A stretch of 64,000 bases of DNA from Maratus speciosus (GCA_963932465.1 OZ010800.1:91156307-91220306), one strand, 5' to 3'; counted from the first letter of the stretch, positions 10,342-21,922 are shown. Notes: generated from the sequence alone by a model not told the origin. Translations and numbers: made by a program.

Positions 10342-12252
10342 CCAACACAATCGCTTCGGGAAATTCTGTTCAAAATGCCCACTTTGACATCATTTTTTTG
10401 AAATATATTCTGCCTCTATCAAAAAATCGATCATTACTGTACATTATATAGTTTCTGAATAAGAGAATCTAGCAATTGGATGCGTTTGAGAGCAAAACTG
10501 AATTTAAAAATGAGTAAGAAAATAGACAGTTCGGATTTGAATGCATCCTTAATAAGATGATTTTTTTCTTAAACCGCTATGTATTTTTAATTTGTTTTTG
10601 CTTTAAGAAATGGCCCTATCAAAAACTTGTCTATATAAATGTTGAACGCAATATTAAGAAGATATATGATAAATTCATGGAGATTTTATATCTTGTGAAT
10701 TGACGGAGTTATGAAAATTTTTCTTCTTCAACACCCCTTTTTTGTTTTCGTTTTTTTTTTCGGCACGAATTCGTCCTATCAAAAACTTGTGAATATAAAA
10801 GTTGTAGATAATATTAAGGAGATATATAATAAAATTATTGGATTTGATATCTTGAGAATTGACGAAGTAAGGAATTTTTTTCTCCCAAAAACCTTATTTT
10901 TTGCGCCCCTTGAGTCTATTTTAAATTTTATCAAAAATCTGTGATGCATGAATTTTTGGCGCTATTTTTAGAAGCAATAAAAACTTTAAACTGATTTGAT
11001 ATGTACAAAAATTAAGAAGTTATGGGTTTTTTTCGGTTTTCACAAAACCCCTCCCTATTTCCATCCCCTTTCTCCGCTTTTGCCCATTAACGAACTTGAC
11101 CGAGATTTTATGTCCCTTGATTTTATGTATCAGTTTGGAAGACATTTGTGCAGAATTGCGGATGTTATCGTGTCCAGAAGAAAGTGATAACACAATTGCT
11201 TCGGGAAAACCCGTTCAAAATGCCCATTTTGACATAATTTTTTGAAATATATTCTGCCTCTATCAAAAAATCGATCATTGCGGTACATTATATAGTTTCT
11301 GAATAAGCGAATCTACCAATTAAATGCGTTTGAGAGCAAAAATGAATTTAAAAATGAGCCAGAAAACAAGTAGTTTGGATTTGAGTGCATCCTTAATGCA
11401 ATGATTTTTCCAACACAATCCGCTTCCGGAAATTCGGTTCAAAATGCCCACTTTAACAGCATTTTTAAAAATATATTCTGCCTCTATAAAAAAATCGACC
11501 TTTACGGTACATTATATAGTTTCTGAGTAAGAAAACGTACCAATTGGAAGCCTTTAAGAGCAAAAATGAGTCAGAAAGTACGCAGTTTGTATTTGAATAC
11601 ACCCTTACTTAGATGATTTTTTTATTCAACCGCTATGTATTTTTAAAATATTTTTTGCTGTAAGAATTGGTCCTATCCAAAACTTGTCTATATAGATGTT
11701 GTAGACAATATTAAGAAGATATATGATAAATTCATGGGGATTTTATATCTTTTGAATTGACTGAGTTATGGATTTTTTACTTCTTCAAACCCCCTTTTTG
11801 TTTTCGTTTTTAATTTTTTTTTGCGGTACGATTTGGTCCTATCAAAAACTTGTGAATATAAAAGTTGTAGATAATATTAAGGAGATTTATAATAAAATTA
11901 ATTGGAATTGATATCTTGAGAATTGAGGAAGTTATGATTTTTTTTCTCCCAAAAACCCTATTTTTTGCGCCCCTTGAGCCCATTTTTAACTTTATCAAAA
12001 ATCTGTGATACATAAAATTTTGGCCCTATTTTTAGAAGTAATAAAAACTTTAAACAGATTTTATATGTACAAAAATTAAGAAGTTATGGGGGGTTTTCGG
12101 TTTTCACAAAACCCCTCCCTATTTCCATCCCCTTGGTCCGATTTTGCCCATTAACGAACTTGACCGAGATTTTATGCCCTTTGATTTTATGTATCAGTTT
12201 GGAAGAGATTGGTGCAGAATTACGAAAGTTATCGTGCCCAGAAGAAAGTGAT
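10342..12252 (+). repeat. internal direct repeats (two units of about 845 bp plus a 220-bp partial)
   Basis: 10342-11188 and 11410-12252 are direct copies. Each starts near CAACACAATC.GCTTC and ends near AGAAGAAAGTGATA. A third, partial copy at 11189-11409 lies between them. Within each unit shorter words recur (CCTATCAAAAACTTG). Small frames inside, such as 10711-10944, are not conserved between units and are not genes. Confidence 0.75.
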
Positions 12253-12274
12253 ATATATATATATAGAGAGAGAG

Positions 12275-12311
<37 letters not shown>
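12251..12311 (+). repeat. compound microsatellite (TA)n(GA)n(GATA)n
   Basis: Dinucleotide and tetranucleotide runs directly at the end of the second internal unit of the 9949-12436 insertion. Confidence 0.9.
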
Positions 12312-12430
12312 TAAAGTTTTTTACTGGGGGTGGTTTTGGGTTCTAGGAGTCATGATCGGTGTAGATCTGCAAAAATTTTTCAGAAATTCCAACTAGGAAC
12401 GATCCCAATAGGTAGTATTTCATACGAAAT

Positions 12431-13868
12431 CTACCTAATAGAGAATTTAGTTATCTTCAAGAGGATTCGCTTCATGGTTTTTATATTTGATTCCCATAAT
12501 CCGCCGAAATGTGGGGATGCAGGGTGTGTGAAATTCCATTGAATTCGTTCTTCAGCACTAAATAGCTGAATTTCTTCCGAAGAACAGATTTGATAAAAGG
12601 ATTTCAAAAGAGCACAAGTACCCTTAAAATTTGTGGCATTATCACTCCATATGACACAGGGTTTAGATCTTCGAGCAATGAATCTTCTCAAACAGGCTAA
12701 AAATGCTTCTGTGGTCAAGTCCGAAACAACTTCTAGATGAACGGCTTTGGTATAAAAAAATGAATATAGCAATATATGATTTTAGGGTTATCTTTGAACG
12801 TTTTAAATTAGGTTTTGTTATAATAGGACCTGCTAGATCAACGCCTGTTTTCTCAAACGATCTAGATGGTACAATTCTATCACGGGGCAAGTCACTCATC
12901 AATTGCTGAAGAGTCTGGTGTTTTGTTCGAAGAAAAGTCAAACACCTATTTATAATTTTCTTTACTTGACTTTGACCAGATGGTATCCAATAAAATTGTC
13001 TTAATAAAGATAGAGTTGTCTGAGTACCTGAATGTAGGAATTTTGTATGGTAATAATCAATTAAAAGTTCAGTAAAATAGTGAGAGTTTGGTAAAAGTAT
13101 TTGATGTTTCTGCGATTCTGATAAATTAGAAAATTTCAGTCTTCCACCGACTCTTAACAGTCCATCTGCATCTAGAAATACATTTAAGTTCAAAATCTTA
13201 CTGTTATTTGGGAGTGGACGTTTTTTTTTAAACGTCGAATTTCAGTTTGGAATGCGGAATTTTGAACAATCTTTATCAGCTTCTTGGTCGCATTCTGTAA
13301 CTCAGAAGTATCTAAATAATCATATTTTCTAATTCCCGATTTCAATTTACAGTTTTTCAGAAATCTTAAACACCATGCAGCAATTCTTATTAACTTCATA
13401 AAAGAAGAATATCGATTAATCAAATCAATGTTTAACTGATATTCATTTACAATAGTTGATTTTAAAACATTGATTTTCTTCAGTTCTAACGGATCTTTAA
13501 CTTCAGAAATATCTAATTTATCGAATGTATTATCCAATTTTGGCCAAAGAGATCTGTCTTGCTTTAACCATTGGGGGCCTTCTCACCAAAGATGGTTATT
13601 TTTCAACTCTGAAATTTTCAAACCCCTAGTAAGGGGACCTAGACCCCCCCTAGACCCCCCTAGCAGGATTATCTTTTCCAGGACAGTGGAACCAATTAAA
13701 TGGATCACTAAGATTTCTGATTTCTTTTATCCGGTTTCTGACAAACATTTTAAATCTTTCTAGCTCACCTCTAATCCAAAAGAAAGTAATAGTACGGTTG
13801 GTCCAAAAGTAGCAAGTTGTAGGAAAAGCTAATTCTTTAGCAATTTTATTACAAAGTCTAGCAGACAA
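12431..13868 (-). pseudogene. pol: BEL/Pao copy 1 RNase H end and integrase core
   Basis: Segments 13650-13868, 13190-13537, 12663-13193 and 12431-12772 in different frames. The zinc-binding start of the integrase is visible (YYHTKFLHSGTQTTL, then a cysteine pair partly lost). The core follows with GVDLAG (first Asp), VIWSDNATNFKG (second Asp) and SPHFGGLWESNIKTMKRI (catalytic Glu). The frame ends where the insertion 9949-12436 begins, just after KITKFSI. Confidence 0.85.
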
Positions 13869-15382
13869 AAGGACTCCTAAAAGTTCCAGACGAGGTATAG
13901 AGACAGTTTTTTAAAGGGGCGACTCGACTTTTTGCTGCCACAAAACTATTAACAATGTTCTTATTCTTTAACACTGCTCTAAGGTACACTACCGTACCAT
14001 ATGCCTTCTTTGAAGCATCTGAAAAACTATGTAATTCAAAATAATCAACTTCATCAAGGGCAATATCAGCCAAATAATATCTGGTAATGCTAATACAATT
14101 TAGTTCTTTTATTTCTTCAAACCATTCATTCCATAAATTGTCTAAATGTTTGGGTAGGTTTTCATCCCAATCAAGTCCTAAACACCAAATTTCTTGAATT
14201 AAACATTTAATTCTAATAGTATAATGACTTATAAATCCAATTAGGTAAAAAATTCGGCCAACAGTTTGCAATAAATAACGTTTAGTACTATATTTATTCG
14301 AAAAGAAATTTTCTAGATTTTTAGTCGTAAATGATAACATGTCACTAATTGGCTCCCAAGCAACCCCTAAAACCTTCGAAGGTATCAAATTCTGATTAGT
14401 GAGATTTAAGTTATCAGAAATTTCATCAATATGTAAACTCTATTCCTTCCATTTCTCACTCAGTTCATGCGAGTTGGTTTTCCCTTTTCTAAAAGTCATA
14501 CTAGCTTCTTGAAATCTTTCATAGGCTTCCTTACTAGTTTTAAATGCGTAATCAAGATTTGGTAGACTTGTAATAAAATCGTCAACGTACAACGATGAAT
14601 TTAAAATTTCAAAAGATTCCGGAAATGTTTCTTCATACCCTTGTAGATGATGCTTGATGGTAGCAGCCAGAAGAAAGGGACTCGATTTCACACCGAAGAG
14701 CACTCTCTTTAGCCTGAATATTTTAAATTCCTTACATGGATCATCAATCCATGGTTCATCGTCCCAAAAAATTCTGGTAAAGACCCTATCTGGTTCATCA
14801 ATCTCGATCTGCAAAAAAGCTTGTTGAATGTATGCAGTAATTGCTATGGGAAAGTTTCTGAATTTGATTAAAAGGCTGAACGATTCGGGAATCAGATTAA
14901 ATCCGGTATGTAAACAATCATTAAGTGATAGTTCACCCTGAGCATGGGCACTTCCGTCAAAGACAATGCGAACTTTGTTGGTGGACTTATCTTCATGAAT
15001 TACTGCTCTATGTGGTAAGTAAAATGAGTTTACATCAGATGTTGTCAACAGGTTCGATAATATTCTCTGCTAAATAACTATCTAAAATAGCCTTATATTC
15101 TGAGAATAATAAAGGGTCATTTCTAAAGGTTGTTCTCAATTTCAAAAATCTCCGGTATGGGACTTCGCGATTGTTATTAAGAGACATTTTCAAATTTGCC
15201 TTCCATGGAAATTTTACTTTATACCGGTTACCCTTAAAAGCAATAGTAGACTGAAAATCAGTCATAATGTCATCGTCCACATTACTAACATTTTGAGTTT
15301 CGGATTCAATTCCCAGACTTTCCAATTGCCATAAATTTCTGATTTGATTGGATATATCCTTTTCTTCAACGATAATTTTCAT
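13858..15382 (-). pseudogene. pol: BEL/Pao copy 1 reverse transcriptase and start of RNase H
   Basis: Segments 15035-15382, 14440-15048 and 13858-14388 form the RT. The second carries the finger and palm motifs STNKVRIVFDGSAHA, IEIDEPDRVFTRIFW and the catalytic SLYVDDFITS near 14570-14590. The third contains the linker and the RNase H start SFSDASKKAYGTVVYL. The junctions at about 15040 and 14400-14440 are frameshifted, so at least two indels have accumulated. Confidence 0.85.
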
Positions 15383-15388
15383 GCTGAA

Positions 15389-16063
15389 CTATTCATTGGC
15401 TGACCCCGTATAACTCTGCAAGCACCAGCCAAAAAGGATTTCGGTAGCTACGAGATTATTCTTTAGTCTTTTGATTCTGCCGGTTACAATATTATAATAA
15501 TTATCAGTGCCGATTAAAACTGCAATTTGTTTACTAGTACATTCATAACTATCATCAAGTTGTAAACCTTTTAATTTATTATACGTTTTCCTAATGTATT
15601 TATCAGGGTTATGTAAGCAAGCAGCGGAAATTTGATCTGTTTCCAGAGCTTCAACTTCAATGTGTAAAGACGGATGTTCTCTATTTGCAAGTTTTACATT
15701 TACAACATTATACGTTTTCTCAGTTGCCTTTTCAGCTCCAAAATCATAAACAGATAAAGTTTCTTTTCTAATAAACGGCAATTGTAATTTTTGTTAAATG
15801 TCTGGAATTATAAATGTTCTTATGCTACCATTAGCTAATAAGACACGAACAGGTTCATTATTACCATTTTTAGGATCTTTTATTATAACAGAACATGCCT
15901 GCAAAAATATGTTGCAATGCTTGTTTTCATTCTGTACATTACTAATGGAATTGTTACCACAATGGGAAATAGATACGGCACTTTTATCAACGTTTATTTT
16001 GGAATCATTTCCAAATTGAAAACAAATAGCCCTATTATGTTTCTTACTGCAAATATCGCCCAT
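15389..16063 (-). pseudogene. BEL/Pao copy 1 protease region, catalytic Asp lost
   Basis: Two open segments (15794-16063 and 15389-15781) cover the aspartic protease. The expected active-site triplet of the form D-N/S-G is read here as LLANGS (near 15826-15843), so the catalytic aspartate codon has become an alanine codon, consistent with a single GAT to GCT change. The second segment has the usual region after the protease (IAVLIGTDNYYNIVTGRI, FGWCLQSYTGS). Polyprotein processing would not be possible from this copy. Confidence 0.78.
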
Positions 16064-16094
16064 TTTGGTATTTTCACAGTCTTTAATTCTGTGC

Positions 16095-16712
16095 TTACAC
16101 TGTAAACATAAAAAAGCATCTTCCCTGCTTTTTTAGTATTTCTTTCTTCTGATCTATGGTTAAATAATTACACACCTCACTATTATGATCAACACTATTA
16201 CAAAATAAACACGAATTCTTATTTACTGAAGTCATTAATTCAGTAGCTGGAACACTATTTTGTTTATATCCTTTAGTATTAAATTGATATCGCGGCTTAC
16301 ATTTCAATTGTTTATCTGTAAATTTGGGTCGATATTCAAATTTATTATCATTAGAAAATGATTTCTTACCATCTAAGTCATGGATAGTTGACACCCGTTC
16401 GCTACTTTCAACTTCATTTTTAAGAAAACTCATAAGTTTATCTATATCCCACACTTCTCCGTCTTTTAGATTTCTATTAAATTCCAAGGTCAAATCTGGG
16501 TGTATTAACTTCAGTAAAATTGGTAAAAGTAACCCACTGTATGTATCAGGTTTTACACCTAACGACTCTAAGTTTCGAATTTGCACTAGACATTTATCGT
16601 ATAAATTTCTTAATCCACCAGAGTCAGAAGAACTTTTCAAACCTTTCATATTTAATAAATTGTTTAAGTGAGCATGTACGAGCATGTCATGTCTACCATA
16701 CCTTTGCTTCAA
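16095..16712 (-). pseudogene. gag: BEL/Pao copy 1 gag, C-terminal part with zinc knuckle
   Basis: The frame holds the second half of the BEL/Pao gag domain (DMLVHAHLNNLLNM, LLLPILLKLIHPDLTLEFNR) and a CCHC-type knuckle CLFCNSVDHNSEVC near residue 170-185. Coding is lost at a run of six T at about 16107-16112, after which the nucleocapsid and protease region continues in a different frame at 15794-16063. This looks like a one-base indel in a homopolymer. Confidence 0.8.
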
Positions 16713-16744
16713 AAGCGATATGGCCGCTGCATAATTATTTTCAG

Positions 16745-17269
16745 TTAATCCAAAACCATTAATCGTGTTGCAGCTGTTCCTGCAACCAAACTTTTCAAAT
16801 ACGTAAATTTTTCGATTTCTGTTAGACTTGGGTTTTTATCTATCGCTAACTCAAACTGGTTACAAAATTCTAAAAATTTGTCGTGTTCCCCAAAAAATCG
16901 GTTTATTTGCAGCTTTGTTAATTTTACTCTTTTTAGTTCAGTAAGAGCATGACATGTTCGCACTGAATCAATGTTATTACTAGGTGTAATATCTGCATTA
17001 GAAGATAAACTTTTAATTTTAAAGTTTAATTTATTTCTGTAACTTATTATTTTCTGGTCATATTCATCAATATTCAATATTTCATTTTCGACATTTTTCG
17101 CATTTATTAGGCTTAAAATGTTATTATCATGATCCTTAATAGTCTTAAATTTAACGTTTTATTTATTGACTTTTTCTACTAATTTTTCTAGAGAATATTC
17201 GTTACTTGCTAAATACTGTTCAATTTCTTCAAATAATCTATTTAATAGCGTTCGATGCGTATCACGCAT
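16745..17269 (-). pseudogene. gag: BEL/Pao copy 1 gag, N-terminal part
   Basis: From an ATG at 17269 (MRDTHRTLLNRLFEEIEQYL) one frame continues to about 16745 with a single in-frame TAA after about 36 codons, just past EKVNK. The downstream part contains the conserved BEL gag stretch LQINRFFGEHDKFLEFCNQF and the following helical region. Gag would form the virus-like particle in the cytoplasm. The same product continues in another frame at 16095-16712. Confidence 0.8.
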
Positions 17270-17413
17270 TTTTCATTCCTTGTTTTCGTTCATTTTCAAG
17301 AAATAAAATATAATAACAAAAATGAACACTCACCAGTTCCAAATCGTAACAAAACAAAAATATTACGCAGCAATCTTTTCACATCTAGACTTGTCGTCGC
17401 GATGCACCACAAA

Positions 17414-17697
17414 TAATCAATTTCTTTTCTACTTAATCTAAACATTCATTTCAAAACAAATCTAGAGTCAACGGTGGTTCAGTGTATCTTATTTTACGAA
17501 TAATCAACATTCTTTACGGCACAAAACAAACATTTAATTACAAAACGGAACATAAAAATCTATGAAGTTACATTCGACACATCACATCTAAAGAATCCTA
17601 ACATCAACAAAAATATTAATTCGTTTCAGTTCAAAAGTAGACAATTCAAAGAGAGCATGCGCTGGCTAATTAGCTGTTTTGAGAATTAGCCGGATCA
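17414..17697 (-). repeat. BEL/Pao copy 1, 5' LTR
   Basis: 284 bp, starting TGATCCGG on the minus strand and followed (lower coordinates) after four bases by TGGTGCATCGCGACGAC at about 17392-17409, a candidate tRNA primer-binding site. The outer flank TACCC at 17698-17702 matches 9138-9142. Confidence 0.9.
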
Positions 17698-18380
17698 TAC
17701 CCAAACATAAATACTTTGAATTTGCAATTTTTATAATTTTCTGATGTGAATTATGAATTTAGAAATTAATATTTAAAATAATTGTGAATTGCAGCCTACA
17801 ATTTTTTTTTGTTGGATTCCGATTTGTTAAGTCCTGCTTTATGGAAATCCAACATTTCACGTTTTTCTTCCAAGTATTTTTCAAATTATGCTTAAAAAAC
17901 GGCAAAATTATGATTTAAGATATGGTAGATACGTCTATGATAGAAGTCACTAAATATTTTGAAATTTCTTATGCTATCCTGTAATCTAACAGGCTTAATT
18001 GACTGCTTAAGGTGCCTTGATCAAGAAGGGAGCTCTCTTGGTTAACAATCGAATACCTAACTTTAATTTGGTACAGCCCTTAAAATACGCTCGTTTTAAA
18101 ATAATTAATTTCTCAGAAACTTATGGTTCGAATTGCATAAAAATTTGTTTTTAGACTAATTGAAGGGTTTAGCGTTCATTTATGCTGTCAGAAATGTGTA
18201 CTGCTATTGAAGAAAACAAAGTTATGGTTCATTTTATTATGTAGATGCCCCCTAAGCAAATTTTATATACATCATTTAAAAGTAGACTTTATTTCCAATC
18301 GTTCGGTACTTGTAACTTTCTTCTACAATAATTTGTTGAGGAGTTAGTAGGGGTGTTTACTTTTTTTTTCCACGACTGTA

Positions 18381-18616
18381 CCTGATTAAATGAAAAGCAG
18401 ATATTTCATCTACCCCTCTCTCTCTCTGGCAGTTTGAAAATTATGAGCGTGTATCGAAGGTGTAGAAATATCTCTCGTCGCAAAAGATGAAATAAAAATG
18501 ATGTTGAATTTTACTATAAAATGATTTTAGTTTTATTTTGAGTTAAGATATTATTTTCACGCATTGATTTTAAATGACGATATGATCGGGTAGATTTGAT
18601 TTTATTGAATCGCATT
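18381..18616. other. short AT-rich spacer
   Basis: Between the TIR transposon end and the Tc1-like remnant. It contains a CT run at about 18416-18427 and probably the 3' end of the neighbouring Tc1-like element. Confidence 0.4.
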
Positions 18617-18930
18617 CTATTTGCGATATTTTGGTCGTCCTTTAAGAGGTTAATCGCGACCATACAACGCTTTTTCACGGAGTAGTTACGTCTTTTAGTT
18701 CTGAAGCTGATGTAATTCGATACAAAGATTCAATTATTACTTCTGTGAAATGAAATTTTTTCTGGGTTGGTTCCGTGCAACAAGTTTCTTTAGTCGGCTT
18801 GATAGACTTTCGATCGAGTTAAGATCTGGGCTATTCCCGAGACATTCCACACTGGGATATGATTATCTTGAAACCAATTTTTTCACACTTTAGCAACATG
18901 TCATAGAGCTGAATGATTCTGAAATATAAA
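18617..18930 (-). pseudogene. Tc1-like transposase, C-terminal remnant
   Basis: Minus-strand translation, with frameshifts and stops, gives DNHIPVWNVSG followed by NSPDLNSIESL, the stretch around the third catalytic acidic residue of Tc1-like DDE transposases (NSPDLNPIENL in intact members). It then gives LKKLVARNQP, a helical C-terminus and a final GRPKYRK before TAG at 18617-18619. This is the last third of a cut-and-paste transposase that acts on its terminal inverted repeats. It is a different lineage from the Tc1 copy at 31868-40975. Confidence 0.7.
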
Positions 18931-19775
18931 TTCGACATTATCTTAAAAAGATCACGTGTGAAAGCTTCACACTGTAAAAGAAAAATCTGTAAAGTTAGTA
19001 AAATTTTTTTTAGGAAACTGGCATTCCTAGAACATTGTAACGACAACAACAAAAATTCATGTAACAGACACACGTTTGCACTATAAATCAAAAAATCTGT
19101 AAGGCTACGAAGAATGTTTTTTGAAACTGGGATGACTACAACTTTTTACGTAACTACAACCCGTGTTAGAGATCAAATTTTAGTAGGACTAGCAAAAGCC
19201 ACACTTTGTTTGGATTCGCGAAGCATTATTTAATAAGATAAATATTTTAAAGTAACAATATTTTTTATATTATTTTTGCATCTTTATTAAGCAGAAACGT
19301 TATTTTATGTTTTGGCGCGTTTTAATTTTAGAAATGTAAATTCAGCCAAATAACTAAGAATTTCCTCGGAATTTTTTATTTATGATATAAGACTTGTATA
19401 AATAAAAATATTTTCGAAGCAAAATTTTACAAAATATTTTTAAATTTTCAACTAAAAGCTCTTTTAAAGAAGTTTTTTTAATTTTTCAATAGCCTCTGAT
19501 GTTTTCTCAAATGTTTTGAAACAGGTATGTTTCCAATCTTTGTAATTCGCATCAAATAATCTTTGATAGCCATCTTAGAATAATATATTCGAAGTGAGCT
19601 TGAAGAAAGCTATACTTCTTCAAAATCCTATTTTCTAAAAAAAAAATTTGAAATCTGATGTTGTTGATACTAAGAATTATTAACAGTAAAACTTTTCATT
19701 CTAATTTCTACTTTTTTACTGCCTGTTAGCATATGAGAATTTTTGATATTGTACAATCCATCGTAAGGGAATTTT

Positions 19776-20165
19776 TTACTGAATGCTAAACCTTGAAGGG
19801 TTTTTTACCCTCGAGAATGCTACGTATGCTAAGCCAACTGATATCTCTTTATCCTCAGTATCTACAATTGCTTTATATAATGTTAAACCTTTGGATTTAT
19901 GAATTGTAACTGCAAAAGCTAACTGCGGATGAAATTGTTTTCTTGAGCAATTTACATTTCCATTTTCGCAGAATTTAGTTATTGGTGGAATCGGAACACA
20001 GCCATTCTCATAAGTTGAATGACTATAGTTTTCAAATTTAACCATGATTATTCGCAGCATCTGGTCTGGTGGCCGTGATTTTCTTTATAAATAATATTTG
20101 CAACATAGCCTAAAGCCCCGTTTATGAAATATTTTTCGGTCCACAAATTAGAACATTGCTGGGGA
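19776..20165 (-). pseudogene. Helitron (PIF1-family) helicase, C-terminal fragment
   Basis: Upstream segment NLWTEKYFINGALGYVANII (about 20075-20155), then a one-base frame change, then MVKFENYS, CVPIPPITKF and the late helicase motifs AFAVTIHKSKGLTLYKAI and GLAYVAFSRVKNP. The order and wording match the end of the helicase half of Helitron RepHel proteins, which unwind DNA during rolling-circle transposition. A cellular PIF1 is less likely because the fragment lies inside an element with Helitron-like ends. Confidence 0.8.
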
Positions 20166-21079
20166 GATCCAGGTCCATTTACCGGAACCAACTTAACTAC
20201 CCAAACATACCTTGAAGGAAGGGGGTAATAATAATTGGGTAATGGGGGTAATTACCCAAGAGAGTAAGAGAGGTTAACTACTCCTCAATTACTGAACCTA
20301 AAATACCTGAATTATTATAGTGGGTATTACATTACAATTTATAGACAAACATTTGTGGTCGTAATTATATCATACTGGTCCTGGCTATTCCTGATAATTA
20401 AACTAACCTTAATTATCTTAAATTGAGGCGGGAGGAAACACATCTCCAAAAGCCCCAAGCTGCGTTGCGTAATTTTAGTGAAGAAATAGCGTATAGACCG
20501 CGCAGTTATATCTAAATAAAATCGATCTAAACTACGCATAAATAGCATCATAAAGCAGACTGTCATCTGAAATAAAACATACATTAAAGTAAAACAATGG
20601 ACTCATGTTGTATTGAAAACATAGCCAAAAGTTAACAATAAACAAAAGGTTTATTTACAGTAATGTACATATTTACAAAATAATAAAAGAAACAAAATAG
20701 AATTGTGTCATAAGACACCAGCGTTCCAAAGAACGAAAATGAATTAGTAATTACATTAAATTTATTTTTTAAATTAACATTACAATTAATACTTAATCGC
20801 TTGAGTACCATAAATTGTACCTCCCTAATACAACATCAATTATTCACACAATGGGAATACAAAAAGGTTAAAGAGTACAAACCTTCTGTAGAGAGGGATC
20901 ACTTGTGGTTAAGGTCACACTTGAATCCTTGACACATTGAATGACTTTTTTTTCACTCACGGTAAAGTTCACTAATTTAAAACACTTAACGACGAATCAA
21001 TGTCCGAGGACAGTTTATCCATAGGGTCATCCCTTAACGAGAAAACACGACCCAAATAATTCGACATCGTCATTCTGGA

Positions 21080-21480
21080 ACTCAAACTGAACTCTATTTT
21101 CAAGACTGCATAGTTTTGGAGTATCCATCGATCTCTTAAGTCGTCCTGGTTTAAAGACTTGAACCGACATCTATGTTTTTAGTCTTCATGGTATAGAAAC
21201 TTCAATCGATATCTATATTATTTTAGTACTTCATAGCTTTACAACTGGCATCGATCTCTCAGACTTCATGGTTTAGGAACTTGAGTCGAAGTATATTTTA
21301 AGTCATCATGGTTCTGCAACTTGAATCGCACTCATATTTTTAAGAAATTTGAATCGATACCTATATTTTATGTCATCATCATATAGAAACTTGAATCGAT
21401 CTGTATTTTAAGTCATCATGGTTCTGCAACTTGAATCGCACTCATATCTTCATGGTATAGAAATTTGAATTGATATATTT
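21080..21480 (+). repeat. degenerate minisatellite
   Basis: About nine diverged units of roughly 35-45 bp, with the recurring words GTCATCATGGTTCTGCAACT and ACTTGAATCGCACTCAT or close variants. One pair (about 21302 and 21411) is nearly identical over about 35 bp. Confidence 0.75.
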
Positions 21481-21489
21481 GTAACTTCT

Positions 21490-21845
21490 TCCTTCAGTTA
21501 CGACATCACCTCGTGATGACAATGTGGAGGAGGGTCCTCCGCCCCCTCCGTCGAATGATCCTTGCTGACCCCCCATTTCTTCCTTCAACCTGCAAACCTC
21601 TGATTCGGTATTGCACTTTTTCCGGGGTATACCATACTCCGCCCCTTGAGCGTCAGCGACCTTGGTTTCGGGCCCCCGAGTCTCGCCTGTGTGGCCTGTT
21701 TTATTAGGTATCATAAATAAAGTAGTATCCCGTCATAAATACGACTTGGCATTTTATGTCAAGCTATTCTCAGGCTTGCAGACTCCGTGACTCGCTGAAA
21801 AGATCCCCTCGACAGATAGGACTCTTTGTGTGGTCCTACTCTTAT
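21490..21845. repeat. GC-richer insert, possible SINE or gene fragment
   Basis: This block is far richer in G+C than its surroundings (GGAGGAGGGTCCTCCGCCCC, TTTCGGGCCCCCGAGTCTCG). A 90-codon minus-strand frame ends at 21442 but has low-complexity Gly/Ser and no motif. I see no clear pol III boxes and no TSD, so I leave the class open. Confidence 0.35.
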
Positions 21846-21884
21846 TAATACCTTATAGTATAAATACATATATGAGTATATTTA

Positions 21885-21889
21885 TATTA

Positions 21890-21921
<32 letters not shown>

Positions 21922-21922
21922 C
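21885..21922 (+). repeat. (TAA)n microsatellite
   Basis: Run of AAT/TAA trinucleotides, repeated in shorter form at about 21964-21978. Confidence 0.85.

Larger units (their letters stand above)
9949..12436. mobile_element. 2.5-kb non-coding insertion with subterminal inverted repeats and an end hairpin, Helentron/HINE-like candidate
   Basis: Interrupts the integrase of the BEL element. AGGTAGATTTCG at 9982-9993 is inverted exactly at 12425-12436. The right end is also a local palindrome (12410-12436: AGGTAG, one unpaired T, ATTTC, loop ATAC, GAAAT, CTACCT). A GC-rich mini-hairpin (GCCGGCCCGGC) lies at 9960-9970 by the left end. Inside are two long direct repeats and a microsatellite, but no transposase. 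No clear TSD. Subterminal inverted repeats, a 3' palindrome and a tandem-repeat core fit non-autonomous Helentron-type elements, but this class is inferred. Confidence 0.6.
9143..17697 (-). mobile_element. BEL/Pao LTR retrotransposon, degenerate (copy 1)
   Basis: Complete in outline on the minus strand: two 284-bp LTRs, TSD TACCC (9138-9142 and 17698-17702), a primer-binding site next to the 5' LTR, and gag, protease, RT, RNase H and integrase regions in family order. The coding part is broken by several stops and frameshifts, the protease Asp is lost, and the integrase is interrupted by a 2.5-kb insertion (9949-12436). It sits inside the TIR transposon at 8755-18378. Not capable of autonomous movement. 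Confidence 0.93.
8755..18378. mobile_element. TIR DNA transposon, Tc1/mariner-like ends, split by a BEL/Pao insertion
   Basis: The left end CAGTCGTGGAAAAA at 8755 and its complement ending at 18378 are flanked by TA on both sides (8753-8754 and 18379-18380), as in Tc1/mariner-type elements. The inverted similarity extends at least about 150 bp inward (shared AAATTTGCTTAGGGGGC and TTTGTTGAGG blocks) and continues weakly further. Without the BEL element at 9143-17697 the transposon would be only about 1.06 kb. I see no transposase in it, so it is a non-autonomous or decayed copy. Confidence 0.75.

Noticed and set aside
10711..10944. 77-codon frame inside the 2.5-kb insertion
   Set aside because: Its counterpart in the second internal unit (11780-12010) is not open in the same frame, so there is no sign of protein conservation.
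19776..20165. Cellular PIF1 DNA helicase gene
   Set aside because: Only a C-terminal fragment with a frameshift, lying inside an element with Helitron-like ends and near its 3' terminus.
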